DNA of 64,000 nt from NCBI GenBank assembly GCA_026182355.1, contig JAPFBL010000001.1, forward strand, positions 2,046,001-2,110,000. Direction: 5' to 3'. Made by a program: the position numbers and the translations under genes. Source of the DNA: Hermatobates lingyangjiaoensis. Lineage: Eukaryota; Arthropoda; Insecta; Hemiptera; Hermatobatidae. Below the pieces are notes generated by a model. The model was not told where the DNA came from and searched no databases. It worked only from the letters and a program-made list of their open reading frames with translations. Below, piece by piece: positions 13,550-25,383 of this stretch (its first letter is position 1; every line of letters starts with the position of its first letter).

Positions 13550-14185
13550 GGTGTTGTGCATTAGGTACCAAAATTCAGATAGCTTGTTTGGATCAAACCG
13601 GTCCACTCTTTCAGTCTCATGAATTTTCAAGTGCCAGGTACCCACATGAAAGTTGATTTCTTCTAAGTGGGCAGTTTTTCATAAGAGATCAGATATTCCA
13701 AACTAGTTTTGAATTAGTAACTATAAATTTCAATGCCTGATAAAATGTATACCTTTAACTGTTATGAATATTTTTTTTAGAATTTGCTAATTAAAAACCT
13801 TTATTTCAAAAATTTCGCCCTTTAAGCTCGTGGTTACCCCTACCGGAGCTCAATAAATGTTGCAGTTTCCTATGGCACCCAGTAGGGTTTCCTTATTAAT
13901 TTTTGATCCGCAAGTGTACCAGTTAAGACAACGTTTTTCAAAATTTGGATGATTTTCATTAAGAGTGTCAATTATGAACACTTATCAGCTCACTATCATA
14001 TATTCTTTGAGAGATATTTTAGTTGGCAACACATAATTGGGTCTATTAATGTTTGATTCTAATATATTTTTTAACGTTTTGTCTCTGCAACATTTAAGTA
14101 TGAGTGCTGATTCAATAAGTTGCAAGGAAGTGCAATCAAAACCTTCTTCTATATCCAAGAAGCGTCCAGAACATCCTTAATGATT
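13550..14185 (-). pseudogene. Decayed coding relic, unidentified
   Basis: On the minus strand one frame stays coding-like over several hundred bases with few stops: pieces such as FLDIEEGFDCTSLQLIE, KCCRDKTLKNILE and FEKRCLNWYTCGSKINKE. A similar CCRDK peptide appears in another minus-strand frame at 12999-13214. Probably an old transposon protein. I do not recognise the family. Confidence 0.3.
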
Positions 14186-16756
14186 TTTCCTATTTTTTAA
14201 CCAACATTTTTGGAACTTATTTAATCGATTTGCTCTTATGATAGGTATGTTGTTTCTTCTTTATAGCTTCTTACAGTCAAGTAAACACCATGATTTGCCT
14301 CCACTCAACTTTTCTATAAATAAGCATAATAGCAATCTCGGATTTTAATGTGTCTATTGTATAGACACCATATCAAACCCTCGAGCGAAATGAGATTTTC
14401 AGTAGTATACAAATTTTTATACAGTTTTGAAGTCTCGAATCCAACTATTCTTATGAGGCTAATATTCATAAAAAAAAATTGTGTTTGTCCTGTTCTAAAA
14501 CTTTCAACCTGATAGCTTTGAGATTGATTTAACGGACTTCAGCTTAACGAATTTCAGACGTAACAGACATGTATGGCCAGTTTGTACATCACAGGAGTTG
14601 GAAAAGCTCCAGTAGGTCAGAATAAAAAAAAATTTGATTTTTGTTTCACTCATTAGGACATTTTATTTCTATTAAAAATGTCGATTTACTGCATTATATG
14701 AAATTTCTTTCGCTTCATTTAAAGTTTTACTAGAACCAGGGTTCAAAATTAATGAACTTCAATTGCTGGTCTTTAAATTTTGCGTTAAAAACAAATCTTG
14801 ATATCCAAACGTCTTGTGTACATAAAAATATCTGTTTGAAAAAGTTTAGATTTTAGTTTAATTTGTTCAATTCATTTACTTTACGCGTATTAGTTTGAAA
14901 CTTCTTATTTTTAAAGAAAGGAAATTAAGTTTGCTTGGTGCATTCTAAGTAACTGTGGTTTCAAAATGTTTGGACTACAGTGGCGGTCCTCCAACTCAAC
15001 TTCTAAACAAAGTATAAGGACAATATTTTGTATTTAAAATAAAGAAATTTTAAGTTTTTTTGCTGAGTTGGAGTAAGAGTGGCTTCAAGAAATCGTACAT
15101 AACCCTTTTGAACCCTAGGTATAAACATTGTACGCATCAAAATCGGTACTAACAAGCAATCGGCTTCACCGGACCAATACTTCCCCCTTTTACTCCGTTA
15201 ACCTGAGGTTTGAATACATTTATGATTGTATCAGTTTTTGTAGAGTAATTGAAAACAGCAAAACATTGAATAGTGTGAAAGTCCAATATGATTGCGGTGC
15301 TACAGATAGATTCTTTGGAATAGCATATTTCGAATAGACTTATGATTTCTTTTTACATTAGAGCAGCTTGGAAATAAGAAAAAACACTGTGAAAAGGAAA
15401 AGTGGCTTTTAAACAATAAGTGATTTTAGAGTGTTTCAATAAGAGGGAGAATAATGCTGATCTATGGAAATATTCTGTATCACTGTTAAACGATACGAGA
15501 AAAATTTATTGCATATGTTTACTTCATATGTTTATTTAATAAATTGGGTTTTAGGTTTAAAATTCCTAAAAAGTAACCTTCTTACTGGTTGCTGGCTTCC
15601 AGTAAAAAGGAAAAGTAGTAAATACACCTCAATTTGTTGTATTTTAACACTCGTGGTATAATTATAATAAAAAAAAGTAAATTTTTTTAAACGGATGCTT
15701 TTAGTTAATGTCCATATTTGGATAACCGATGAAATTCATTAAGTTTGCGACTATAATTACTCTCCAATGGTTGAGCATTTACTGAAATAAGCTCTGAAAG
15801 TAATTAATGTAAGATATAGGATAACATGAAATGCATATTTTGGAACCAATTAAAAATGGAGGATATTATAATTATGCGTAAATTCGTGTTTGGCTGTGTA
15901 AAACAGATGTTTTATTGCTTAATGAAAGAAGCACTGATGCAAGTGGTTTATCTCGTGCGAGCAATTTATGCTTGACTGAATGTCTGTCTCTTTTGTATGT
16001 ATTTTACTGGTATTCATTTATCTTTATCCACTGGATATCCATTATCAACTTTTTTCTCTGCAGTATAATTGTATAAACTAACTAATGTTTTGTATAACTT
16101 CCACTTTATAGTATGGGATTTTTGCTCATTTATATGTGTTTAGTAGGACTCCGTTTGTCAAAACTATGAGTAATGGATTTGTCGTTTGTTAGAATACTTA
16201 GTTGTCTGAAGCATCAATGGAATTTAGAAAGGTTATATGGTATCAGAAAACCGTTGTCAAAGATAAACAAGCTACCCTTGGGCCAATCCAAATTAACTTA
16301 GCTTTTTTTTAAGAAAAATATGAATCCAAAGTAACATGTGCATAGTTGTTAATAATACAGAGTTTAGGGTAACCACTTGGAAACCTTTTATCTCGTTTGC
16401 TGTGTGCGGTGTCTAAAAGGTTTTGCAGCAATTCACAAAGTAACAAGTTATCATTGCATTTATGATATTAAAGAAATATACTTAAGACTTTCTTTTTTAA
16501 AATAATTAATAGTCTAGACATTCTTGACATATGCTTAGAGCGTTACATGCTGGCTCATCCAGTGAGCTTTCAGATAAATTGTTGATCTTTGATGAGTTGT
16601 CGATCTGAACCTGAATTTGGTTCAGCTCTTTGAATTTTCTTCAATGGCAAGTTGGCAGTTCTGAGAGTCACTAATACTTCATATTTGAGAGGGACATGCC
16701 TATTCAACTAGTGTTATGAAACTAGTTTTATAAAACTCGTGAACAAATGAAGAATA

Positions 16757-17011
16757 ACACACTAATCAACCAATGTTACTGGACTTCATGTGGGTTTATT
16801 TAATGGAAAAACTCAACTCTGTATTCCATCGTTTCGAAAATTTATATTTCCATTTTCACGGTTTACAAGCATGTAAGACTTAAATCGTTAGGTTTTAATT
16901 CCTAAACTCTTTGTAAACATTGAACATTAAAATATAAATCTTTGGAATCTAGAGTTGAGTATTAAATCAGATAACTTTTAAAAAGTCCAACAATATTGGT
17001 TGATTAGTGTT
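16757..17011. repeat. Diverged inverted repeat, about 110 bp arms
   Basis: Left arm 16757-16868 begins ACACTAATCAACCAATG; right arm 16906-17011 ends with its complement (TTGGTTGATTAGTGT). Both arms also share ACTCAACTCT and a TTTACAA(A)G inner end. Looks like an old fold-back MITE. Confidence 0.6.
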
Positions 17012-17120
17012 TTAAACTTTTACTGGTCCTGAATACGAGATAGACAATGGTATTATATAAACAGGTACTGGTTTGGCAGTTTTATGTTTAATACATGTTA
17101 ACATAAATCTTGTTAAATCT

Positions 17121-17374
17121 TTTTTGTTTAGAGGTATTGTAGGTGTGTTTGTTTTTAATTAGACGATGGAAATTTTAAAATATTTTTGCCTAGTTAGTGT
17201 TTATCATTTTGAAGTTAATGAGAACTAAGAAATGTATTTTCTCTAAATGTTACAGCTAAAAATGTTTGCAATGATTCCATAAAAATTATGAATGTATGAT
17301 TTTTGAAAATATTTAACTGTAAGAAATGAAGGAAGAGGAGGAATCACATCTCCGTTAGCACAGGTAGAGATAAC
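17121..17374 (+). repeat. Direct repeat D1, copy 1
   Basis: About 255 bp, roughly 90 percent alike by eye to 18332-18592. Shared landmarks: TTTGTTTAGAGGTATTGTAG, CATTTTGAAGTTAATGA and CATCTCCGTTAGCACAGG. Each copy lies directly upstream of a GC-raised island. Confidence 0.8.
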
Positions 17375-17459
17375 TGTGATGCATGTTTATCGAAGTGCAG
17401 TTGTCTCTATAGCGATATTACAGCGTGCTTCTGAATTTGTCAATTTTCAAGATGTGTTA

Positions 17460-17900
17460 ACAATTAGCCCCCTGACTTTCTGATTGCCATAATGCATGTT
17501 GTTACCAAGGGGAATGGGGAATAGGAATGGGTTGATTTGTTAAAGAAGGTGTGCGTAGGGCAAGAAGGGAAGTGGGTAATGAGAAGGGCCGGTAGGATAA
17601 ACAAAGGGCACGTGCCACTAACTCATAGAGACCATAAAGGGCGCTTTGTGGCGGCCGTCGTGATTTATCTGACCGCCAATGGGGCTGCCTAAGTGGTCTG
17701 GCTGTGGCTCGTTCAAAAACCAAAGCATCAATAACCCCATCAGCCCAGTGACCACTGCCATTTATAAATATAATTCGCTCCAGTCTGCACATCGCTGTGT
17801 ACCTTCCCCTTCATCCGCTACGCCCTTTATTAATTTAACATCCTACTATCATTGAAACCGTTTCACTACCTACAACTTCAAATTGCTTTCATCATTCACA
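17460..17900. promoter_or_regulatory. Candidate regulatory island beside D1 copy 1
   Basis: Contains GGGCACGTGCC (palindromic E-box), GTGGCGGCCG, a CCAAT-box-like GCCAATGG, and TATAAATA at 17763. A 96-codon minus frame (17502-17792) has no recognisable domain. Could be an enhancer; a promoter is less likely. Confidence 0.38.
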
Positions 17901-18331
17901 AGTCAACTTCATCCCTAACCTTCATTCAATACTATCACTACGACTATGTCCAGCTGTTATCTCATGATGATATTGGTTTATAATACGATGAAGACAGCAC
18001 ATGGTTCTTTTTTAAGTCCAAAAGTTTTGACAGCTGAAATATTTTAAGATTATTTTTAATATTAGTAATAGAATATATTAAATTTATTGATCTCTAACTT
18101 TTTTTTTTATTTTTTTTCATATTTTATGCCCTTCTAAATGAAGTTAATTCATTATAATTATTTACAGTGGGATGGGATGTATATACGTTTTAATATAGTT
18201 AACTTGATGCATTGACAATTGATTATTGATGAAAGACAATATGAAATAATTACTACTGACTGTTTCAGCATCGAACCTGCACAAATCTGGAAAGCGTAGT
18301 TCTTTGATTTCACTAGATTATTTGTATTTAA

Positions 18332-18592
18332 TTTTTGTTTAGAGGTATTGTAGGTCTGTTTGTTTTCAATTAGACGATGAAAATTTCAAAATATTTTTAC
18401 CTAGTTGGTGGTTATCATTTTGAAGTTAATGACAACTAACAAATGTATTTCTTAAAATGTAACAGCTAATAATTTTTTTGCAGTGATTCCATAAAAATTA
18501 TGAAATTATGATTTTTTTGAAAATATTTAACGGAAAGAAATGAAGCAAGAAGAGGAATCACATCTCCGTTAGCACAGGTAGAGATAACTCTG
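18332..18592 (+). repeat. Direct repeat D1, copy 2
   Basis: Second copy, about 1.2 kb downstream of the first in the same orientation. Differences are single bases and short indels in A/T runs. No coding frame is conserved. Confidence 0.8.
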
Positions 18593-18594
18593 TT

Positions 18595-18985
18595 GGGAAG
18601 AGTCGAAATGGATTCAATAAGTGAAGGGAGTGGAATGTGTTTTTCTGATAAATAGTGCCTATGAGTATTCTCCTTTCAAGGACACTCACCCCCGCCGAAA
18701 TGAATAAAAAGTGCATTTTTCAATTTCTCCCTCTGAGCATCCCAGGGGATATACCCGCCCTCCCACTTAATAAAGCGGGATTTGTCAGCCCCACCCTCAG
18801 TTCCGACAAAGCTTAACTTATAGCTCTCTTAATAACATCTGGCTCATTGTCAAACGACTCCGACTATCATAATCCGCGTCATTGTTTGACCCTCTCGAGG
18901 GTGTCTATGCCAAATAAACACACTTCAACCCCAACACCTCTACCTCTTCTCACTAGCTCTCTACTGATTTCCATTACCACATAAT
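18595..18985. promoter_or_regulatory. Candidate regulatory island beside D1 copy 2
   Basis: GC-raised block with CACCCCCGCCG, CTTAATAAAGCGGG and the near-palindrome ACCCTCTCGAGGGT. Not similar to the island after D1 copy 1. Confidence 0.36.
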
Positions 18986-19909
18986 TTGTAGTCTTTAGTC
19001 TTTGAAAATTTAATTTATTTACTTTATTGTAATGTTATTTGATAATATCAATTTCTGTTTTACATTTACAAGGAAACCACTTTTATTTCCAGATCAAAAT
19101 AATCTATTAATACTAAATTATATTTTCGTTTTCCAATCTTCCATGTTATAGGCAGCATTTTCTATTTTATACAAATATGTTGCGAGTAATCTATAAATAT
19201 TCTTTGCACGAAAGTTTTGTTAAGAAAATTCTCTTACTTTCCAATTAACTGATTTCGTTATTACTCCAATTAGATAAGAAAATGAAGATGTGTTTAGGGT
19301 ATTTAGAGTGTTTAGTACTCATCCCGGCATTGAGTTTTGGTTGTTGAACTTAGAAAATTGTCCAATTGTACATGGACAATTGGAAGAAAAGTGAAAACGT
19401 TTTACTTTTTGTTTTCTTAGCAATACTTCTAGCAGAAAACTAATGAAAAAGTCGTAGAAAGGTGAAAACATCAGTTAAAAGATCGTGATTGCTGAGGGTG
19501 TGGTAAATTCATAAAACACAACTGAGAATTCAGAACATGATCTAAGATCTTTTGGCCAGTTATGACCTTATAGTCTAAAACAGAATCACAAATTTCATTA
19601 TTACTAAGTGAATCAGTCAATTTAAAATTTCAATGCACATTTTTAGGAATTTTTAATATAGTTGGCACATTTATTTGTATTTTAACATACATGTTATGAG
19701 TTACTTCATATATCTACTCTTGAAGGCATATCATTTTATTTAAGATGAAAACATAAACACTTCAATAAATTATAAGTTTAAAAAATAAAGAATATATAAG
19801 AATTACATTATGTGAAAATTAATTAAAAGTTTTCAAATAATGTAGCAATTACTAAATACATTTACAACTGTCATTAGGAGGATATATCAACCGTTTTTTT
19901 GAGAAAAGA

Positions 19910-19964
19910 TACTTCACTCACCAGTGAGAAAAGATCCGTTTTTTCCTCACTGGTGAGTGAAGTA
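19910..19964. repeat. Perfect 19 bp hairpin
   Basis: TACTTCACTCACCAGTGAG (19910-19928) and its exact complement (19946-19964) around a 17-base loop, followed by ACTAACAAATAA. Isolated; function unknown. Confidence 0.85.
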
Positions 19965-21235
19965 CTAACAAATAAATGAAATTTTCCCAGTCATGTGGAG
20001 TTTACCCTTTTTCTTTTTCTACGATTTTGTTTTCTGCCTACAAAATAAATTTTAAATAAAGCTTATGGTTTGATTTGAATTTAGAAAACTGGGTAAATCT
20101 ATTTAAATAGTAGCTAACTCTGCTTCGATGATTAAGGGAAAAATTTATAAGCACTATAAATAGTTTATATGCACCATGGATTTAATCGATGAAATGACAA
20201 ACTTACCTCTATAAGAATATAGTCCTCTGTAATTGCAGTATTGAACCAATCATTGTGTTTCGGTTTGTCAACTAGCATTCAGTCAGTGATGGTCATTATA
20301 ATAGTTAATAATGAATTAATCATTCATAGATAGTAAAAGAAAAAGGCCAAGAGGAGCAAGTTGAAAATCGTGCACTCCCATTTAGAAATGCTAAATATAG
20401 TTTTCAGTTGACGGAACGTTAACAATGCATGATGAAACAAATTAATGCAACCGCAAATCTTATTTTTTTAAAATCTTTGGGAATATTAAAGGAAAATGTT
20501 CCTTGCGATTTTCATAATAAGAGGATCAATTTAATAAACATATTATCACAGACTCGTATATTTCAGCAAATTTCATACTGTGTTTAACTTTGTTTTAATA
20601 CCTGTTACTAATTACTGCTGTTTTATAAAATATGCATGCCTGTAATGGGATTTAGTAGTACTTTTAAACATTGTCATAGTCGGTCAGTTGCACTGACTTT
20701 TTCTATACTTATTCAAGCGTCTGTTTTAATTTTTTTGTTGCAAAGGTAAAAAAACATCTAATGATGTATCGACACAAATAAAGGTGGGAGAAACGACAGG
20801 AGGAGGTGGAAAGTGAGACAAGTTGGAATTAAGAACGGCATGTTTTTTTTTTTTTGGTTTCACACAGTTTTACCATTTCAACTTGACAAGATTTCAATCA
20901 TTGTCTGGTTGGTTGTTACATCCCTAATTTCAATAACTAACGGGTCAAATTTGATCGTCTGTTTTGCTAATTTGACACTAGCAGGAAAGTTTTTTATTGA
21001 CATTTTAAAATTACACTGTCTTATTCAGTTAGGGGATTGACAATTTTAAAACCTCTATCCATCCGGCATCCTTTAAAGTAGTCTGTTGTGATCATATATG
21101 GTACTAGGTAGGTACATTTAATAACATTGCTGAAACAAACTTCGGAATCGATAGGTAGAATCAGTTTAAGCAATATCAACACAAGACTGTAATATTCCCA
21201 AAGGGGATCAATTAGATCCCATTAGCTTACAAATA

Positions 21236-22263
21236 AAATATTTCAACAACAGGATTTTAAAATGAGAAAATCTTATTCAGTAAACACAGTATCAAATTCA
21301 TAGTTTAATTTTATCATTCTTAGGAGTAGTTATTATTTTACAATTAAAATATCATGAATTATGTTGACTATTAAAACATCATGCTTCTGGAGTACTTTAA
21401 TCTGTCCTACTTTCTTCTAAAAATCAAAATAAACAGAATTAGACGAACTGAATTAGTTAGTTACTTTTTACTCATTACTCCAAACTAATTTAATTTTGTA
21501 AGTTTACATCATGATTTGAAAATTGAAACACTGACTCAAAGAAATCTTTCTAAATTTGATACAAATTATATCAAAAGAAAGTTTAGGATGTTAGTGTAAT
21601 ATTAATGTCATCTTAGTAATGAAAATGATTCCTTTGTTTTGTTTTAATACTGGTTAATGCGAAAAAGAAAAACTATTTTCATAAAAATAGTAAAGATTTT
21701 GTTTTAAAAAAAATAGCACACTTTTCACATTTTCAAACCCTGAAGTAAATTTAAAAAAATTAAATTAGTTGGAGTAACGAGTAAAAAGTATTTAAATACA
21801 TGCATATTGTTAATTCCACTGAGGTTAGTAAGATTTATATTAGAAATAGGTAAAACCGTCATACCTGGTAAGATGATCCTGGAGTTGGAACGCTTTCGGA
21901 CGTTGTCCATCTTCAATCACAATAAACCCCCAACAAACAGGTCTGTTGCGATTGAAGATGGACAACGTCCGAAAGCGCTCCAATTCCAGGATCATCTTAC
22001 GAGGTATGACGGTTTTACCTATTTCTAATATAACAAGTATTTAATTTAGTTAATCTCATTCTGTTTATTTTTGTTTTTAGAAGTGGGAGGGACAGATTAA
22101 CAAACTGCAGAATCATGATATTTTAATAGTTAAAATAATTCATGATATTTTATTTGTAAAATAATGACTACTCCTAAGAATTGATAAATTGAACTATGAA
22201 TTTGATACTGTGTTTACTGAAGTAAGATTTTGCTCATTTTAAAATCCTGCTGGTGAAATATTT
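21236..22263. repeat. Nested inverted repeat of about 1 kb
   Basis: Outer arms 21236-21465 and about 22033-22263 are inverted copies, diverged but obvious (shared ACAGTATCAAATTCATAG and AAATATCATGAATTAT). Inside lies a second palindrome with 83 bp arms (21836-21918 and 21950-22032). On the right the inner and outer arms adjoin; on the left a unique segment of about 370 bp (21466-21835) separates them. Probably a mobile-element derivative; the family is not recognised. Confidence 0.7.
21952..21987 (+). ncRNA. Hammerhead-like motif in nested palindrome
   Basis: TTGAAGA (a C-to-T variant of the core) at 21952-21958, extra T, stem II GGAC/GTCC, GAAA (21971-21974), self-complementary GCGC, TC. 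The left arm has the same motif with GCGT in place of GCGC. Confidence 0.3.
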
Positions 22264-23929
22264 TCAATTCTTCATGTTAGATATTGAATGTGCTTTTACA
22301 ACAGTCTTAATTAAAATGATTAAAATTTGTATTATTATCGAATTCAGTATGTTATTTATTGCTGGAATAAAGTTTGAGAATACTGGAAGATTAAGTACAG
22401 GTATCATAGTTTTCACTTTTTTGTAATCCTATGTAGGGTAATTCACTCCATTTCACGTAGTAGTACAATAAAGGCATCATAAAATCTCCCAGTGATGTTA
22501 AAGTGTTTTGAATTTTTTTCTGGAGTATCAAGTTACTTCCTCAGTTAATATTTACGCAGTTGGCTTTTTAAAAAACTTTTTTAAACTAAACAGGCTTTAG
22601 TAGGGCAGTGTCTGTTTTATTAGCTTGGCATTATGGTGATTAATACAATCACATTTGATTGTTTGTATTGAATATTTGTACGTTATTCAATCTAAAACAC
22701 CTTCTCCTTATATATACCTATTCTCTTCAGCACGACAAAGACTTATTATAGAACCATGTAGAGAAAGATGATATATTCAATTAGCATGACAGGCAATCCC
22801 ATATATTATCACATTAACTAGCTAATAAATAACTAATAAATGACTTTTATGAAATGAAGCTAATAAATGACTTTTATATATGTTCACAATATTTGTAAAT
22901 ACGAAAGTTTGAAATTACTAACTTTCATGAGTAAAATCATAAATCTTTAAAAGTTTTCTTTGAAAAATGATTGTAAACTGAAAAGGATAATAACGGTGAA
23001 TATGATACATGTTTCAACAAATAGTTTAAGGTTGGTTAGGAATTGTTTGAAAAGGGGTAGAGGTGTAGCCTGCAGTCATGTCTTGGCCTATCGTGGCAAA
23101 CAGCCACACAGGCTGCTCGGCAACTGACATTGGTTCACATTAACCTTCTTGCAATAATTTATCCACTTTTACAAATGCAGACACCAAGAGATGTAATCTA
23201 AACTAGATATTCATTTAAATTTATTCTAACCAATAAATGTAACCACTGCCGTTTCTGTTATCATTTCTCCAGCAATTCATCTTCTATAGGGATATCTTAA
23301 AATAAGAACTTAATTTAATTGCGATCTTGTCAATTGGACAGTTTTGTAAAATTGTATAAATTTTTATCTCAATTATTAAAATCTTTCAAGCGATATCAGC
23401 ATAATTTAATTAATTAGGTTGATTACTCTGAGTTGATAATTTACTTGTGATCCATAAATATAGTAGTGTTCCATATTTTGATTTTATGTTATGCAGTTTT
23501 GCTGTATGACTATGAAACATGGTTTTACAAGTTTATTGATGTCGTTTGAATGATGAATTGTATTGTGATTCAAATCTACGTCAATTTGACTGAAAGAGAA
23601 GATTAATATCCTCAAACAAATAAATGTGAGTTTTAAGGAATTTAAAATTCCATAATTTTAAGGATCTGAACATGTCATTCATGTTTGTATTGTAATATGC
23701 AACATATAGAAGCTCTTAAGTATGCTGTACACAGTGCTCATATTACGCTCTACTTTGTTTTAATCAGCTGTGATATTAAACTATCCGGAGTGGTGAAGGT
23801 TTTGTTTGACTAACAACTTTGTCACATTTCAATGCATGATAAGCCATATCGGTTTTGTAGTCCTTTAATGAACCTAATGATTCAAGAAGTAAATTATTTG
23901 GATATGAATAGGATAAGGGTGAAAGAGTT

Positions 23930-24500
23930 GTAGTGGAATTCCGAGGAGACAGGGGAGCAGGAGCGTAAGTTATTAGGGAGCGTGGGACCGGCTGCCTCTG
24001 TCATTGGCGGAGATGGCCTGGAGGGGGCCAGTGGGAGTACCAAGATGGCGTCCTATCTTCTCATCTCTGCCCGAATTACTCACCCGCGGCCAAAACAAAA
24101 AACCCCCCTCCTAATAAGTCGGTCGGGTGTCACGGCAGGCCGTGTCACGGCACACACCTAGCCAGATCGCGTGACTCCCTCCCTTGTTAGGTCTGGCCCT
24201 CCACCTTCCATGTAGCCCTTAATCCAGCCCTCGCCCTTTCCCAAATTAGTATAATTACCACTAATGTTAGCTGCCTCAGTAAATAAACCCACCCTGGATG
24301 AATAGCAATAATTTAAATGAAAACTAGGCTGTGAACATTGGTAATCAGATCACGTGTAAGGGCCCTAATAGCGCACGTCTCTGTCAATATCGTGATAGAA
24401 ACAGCTGATTTGTCCCTTGTGTATTGGCGGGCTCTCGCATGACGCTTTACAATCTGCCAACCACTTCCCTAATGCCTGTTCAGCCATCCGCTATAATTTG
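23930..24500. promoter_or_regulatory. Strong GC-rich island 1 kb upstream of exon A
   Basis: The most GC-rich stretch in the first 25 kb. Holds CCAAGATGGCG (24040-24050; YY1/Pho- or CTCF-like), CACCCGCGGCC, a repeated GTGTCACGGCA, GATCACGTG and CAGCTG. It could be an intronic enhancer, a Polycomb-type element or an internal promoter; no exon with an ATG joining exon A was found in it. Confidence 0.42.
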
Positions 24501-25267
24501 TTTCGTATACAAAAGTCACTGCTCCATCATTACAAGTCATCCTGAGATTTCTTATGAGGTTTACTGCTACTCTTTTTTTCATTAACGCATACATTTTGTA
24601 TGTTTACGACATGAAACCCATTATTTAGTACAAATCATGTTTTCCTTCTGTAATATGATTAAACAAGCATGAAGTACTCTCTAATGTAAATATGATTAGT
24701 TATATTAGAGGAAGTTTATGAAAGGAGAGGTGGCGAGGCCACTCTGAAGAAATCTTGACCAACAACAAATTCTGGCAAAAAACTGCCGACCTACACCGGA
24801 GGGAGTTCCTAACTTCCCAGCCGTCGAAGCGGAGATCTTTGGAAGTTCAAACTAAGAATATTAGAAGAAGGATAATTTTTTTTCATTTGTCACTGATAAA
24901 TTTATCAGCAAGCTATATTACAGTGTCCACCAATGATTCATTAGATCACCCATTTAATCTAAGTCCAAGGTTGCTTAGTTATAAATATAATGGAAACCGG
25001 GTATTCAACTTTGCTAAGTCTGTAAACATACTTAGGAGTATTAGTGTTATTCTGAAATTTCCATTTAACTCCTCAATTTTCCTTATCAAGGATGCAGAGT
25101 TCACAGCGGCATATACCTATCACCTGTTACTGAGATTTATTGAAAGCTTAGGCTCATAGTGTTGCATCGTATACATGAAAATAAATCCTTCAGATGTCAA
25201 CATTCAAAGAAATATTTGACACTTATTTTGAAATATCATATGAGTAACTGATTCCTGTTAATTTCAG

Positions 25268-25383
25268 AGCAACCCTTACGGCCTGAAGGAGGGAGCCACA
25301 GCGAGTGAGATGAGTGCATGGACGGGAGGGTTGCAACCCTCCTCCGGCTACTACCCTTATGATCCTGCTCTTGCTGCCTATGG
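25268..25383 (+). CDS. ara/caup: ara/caup-type Iroquois gene, exon A (pre-homeodomain)
   Basis: Internal coding exon of an Iroquois-class TALE homeobox transcription factor, a nuclear DNA-binding protein of dorsal, eye and sensory-organ patterning in insects. It encodes 38 codons plus two bases. The peptide opens SNPYGLKEG and ends GYYPYDPALAAYG; as I remember the family, Drosophila Araucan and Caupolican have a closely matching stretch just before the homeodomain. The acceptor is TTTCAG ending at 25267, after a pyrimidine-rich stretch with a plausible branch site (taactgat). The donor is GTACAT from 25384. The exon ends in phase 2 (GG), completed by the A that opens the exon at 56301. It is GC-richer than its surroundings. 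No start codon or earlier exon is recognisable upstream. Confidence 0.9.

Larger units (their letters stand above)
1..25267 (+). other. Upstream intron or 5' flank of the Iroquois gene
   Basis: No coding exon is recognisable here, and the N-terminal Iroquois exon was not found. Because exon A starts at a splice acceptor, at least its nearest part is intron. The region holds GC-raised islands, one SINE, a GA microsatellite, two segmental duplications and several inverted repeats. The remaining stretches (for example 1-960, 1200-2570, 5350-6150, 11300-12400, 14300-16750, 19000-21200, 22270-23900) are AT-rich and show nothing I can assign. Confidence 0.7.

Noticed and set aside
17502..17792. 96-codon minus-strand frame
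   Set aside because: Arg/Ser/Leu/Pro-rich composition typical of a chance frame in a GC island; no family recognised.
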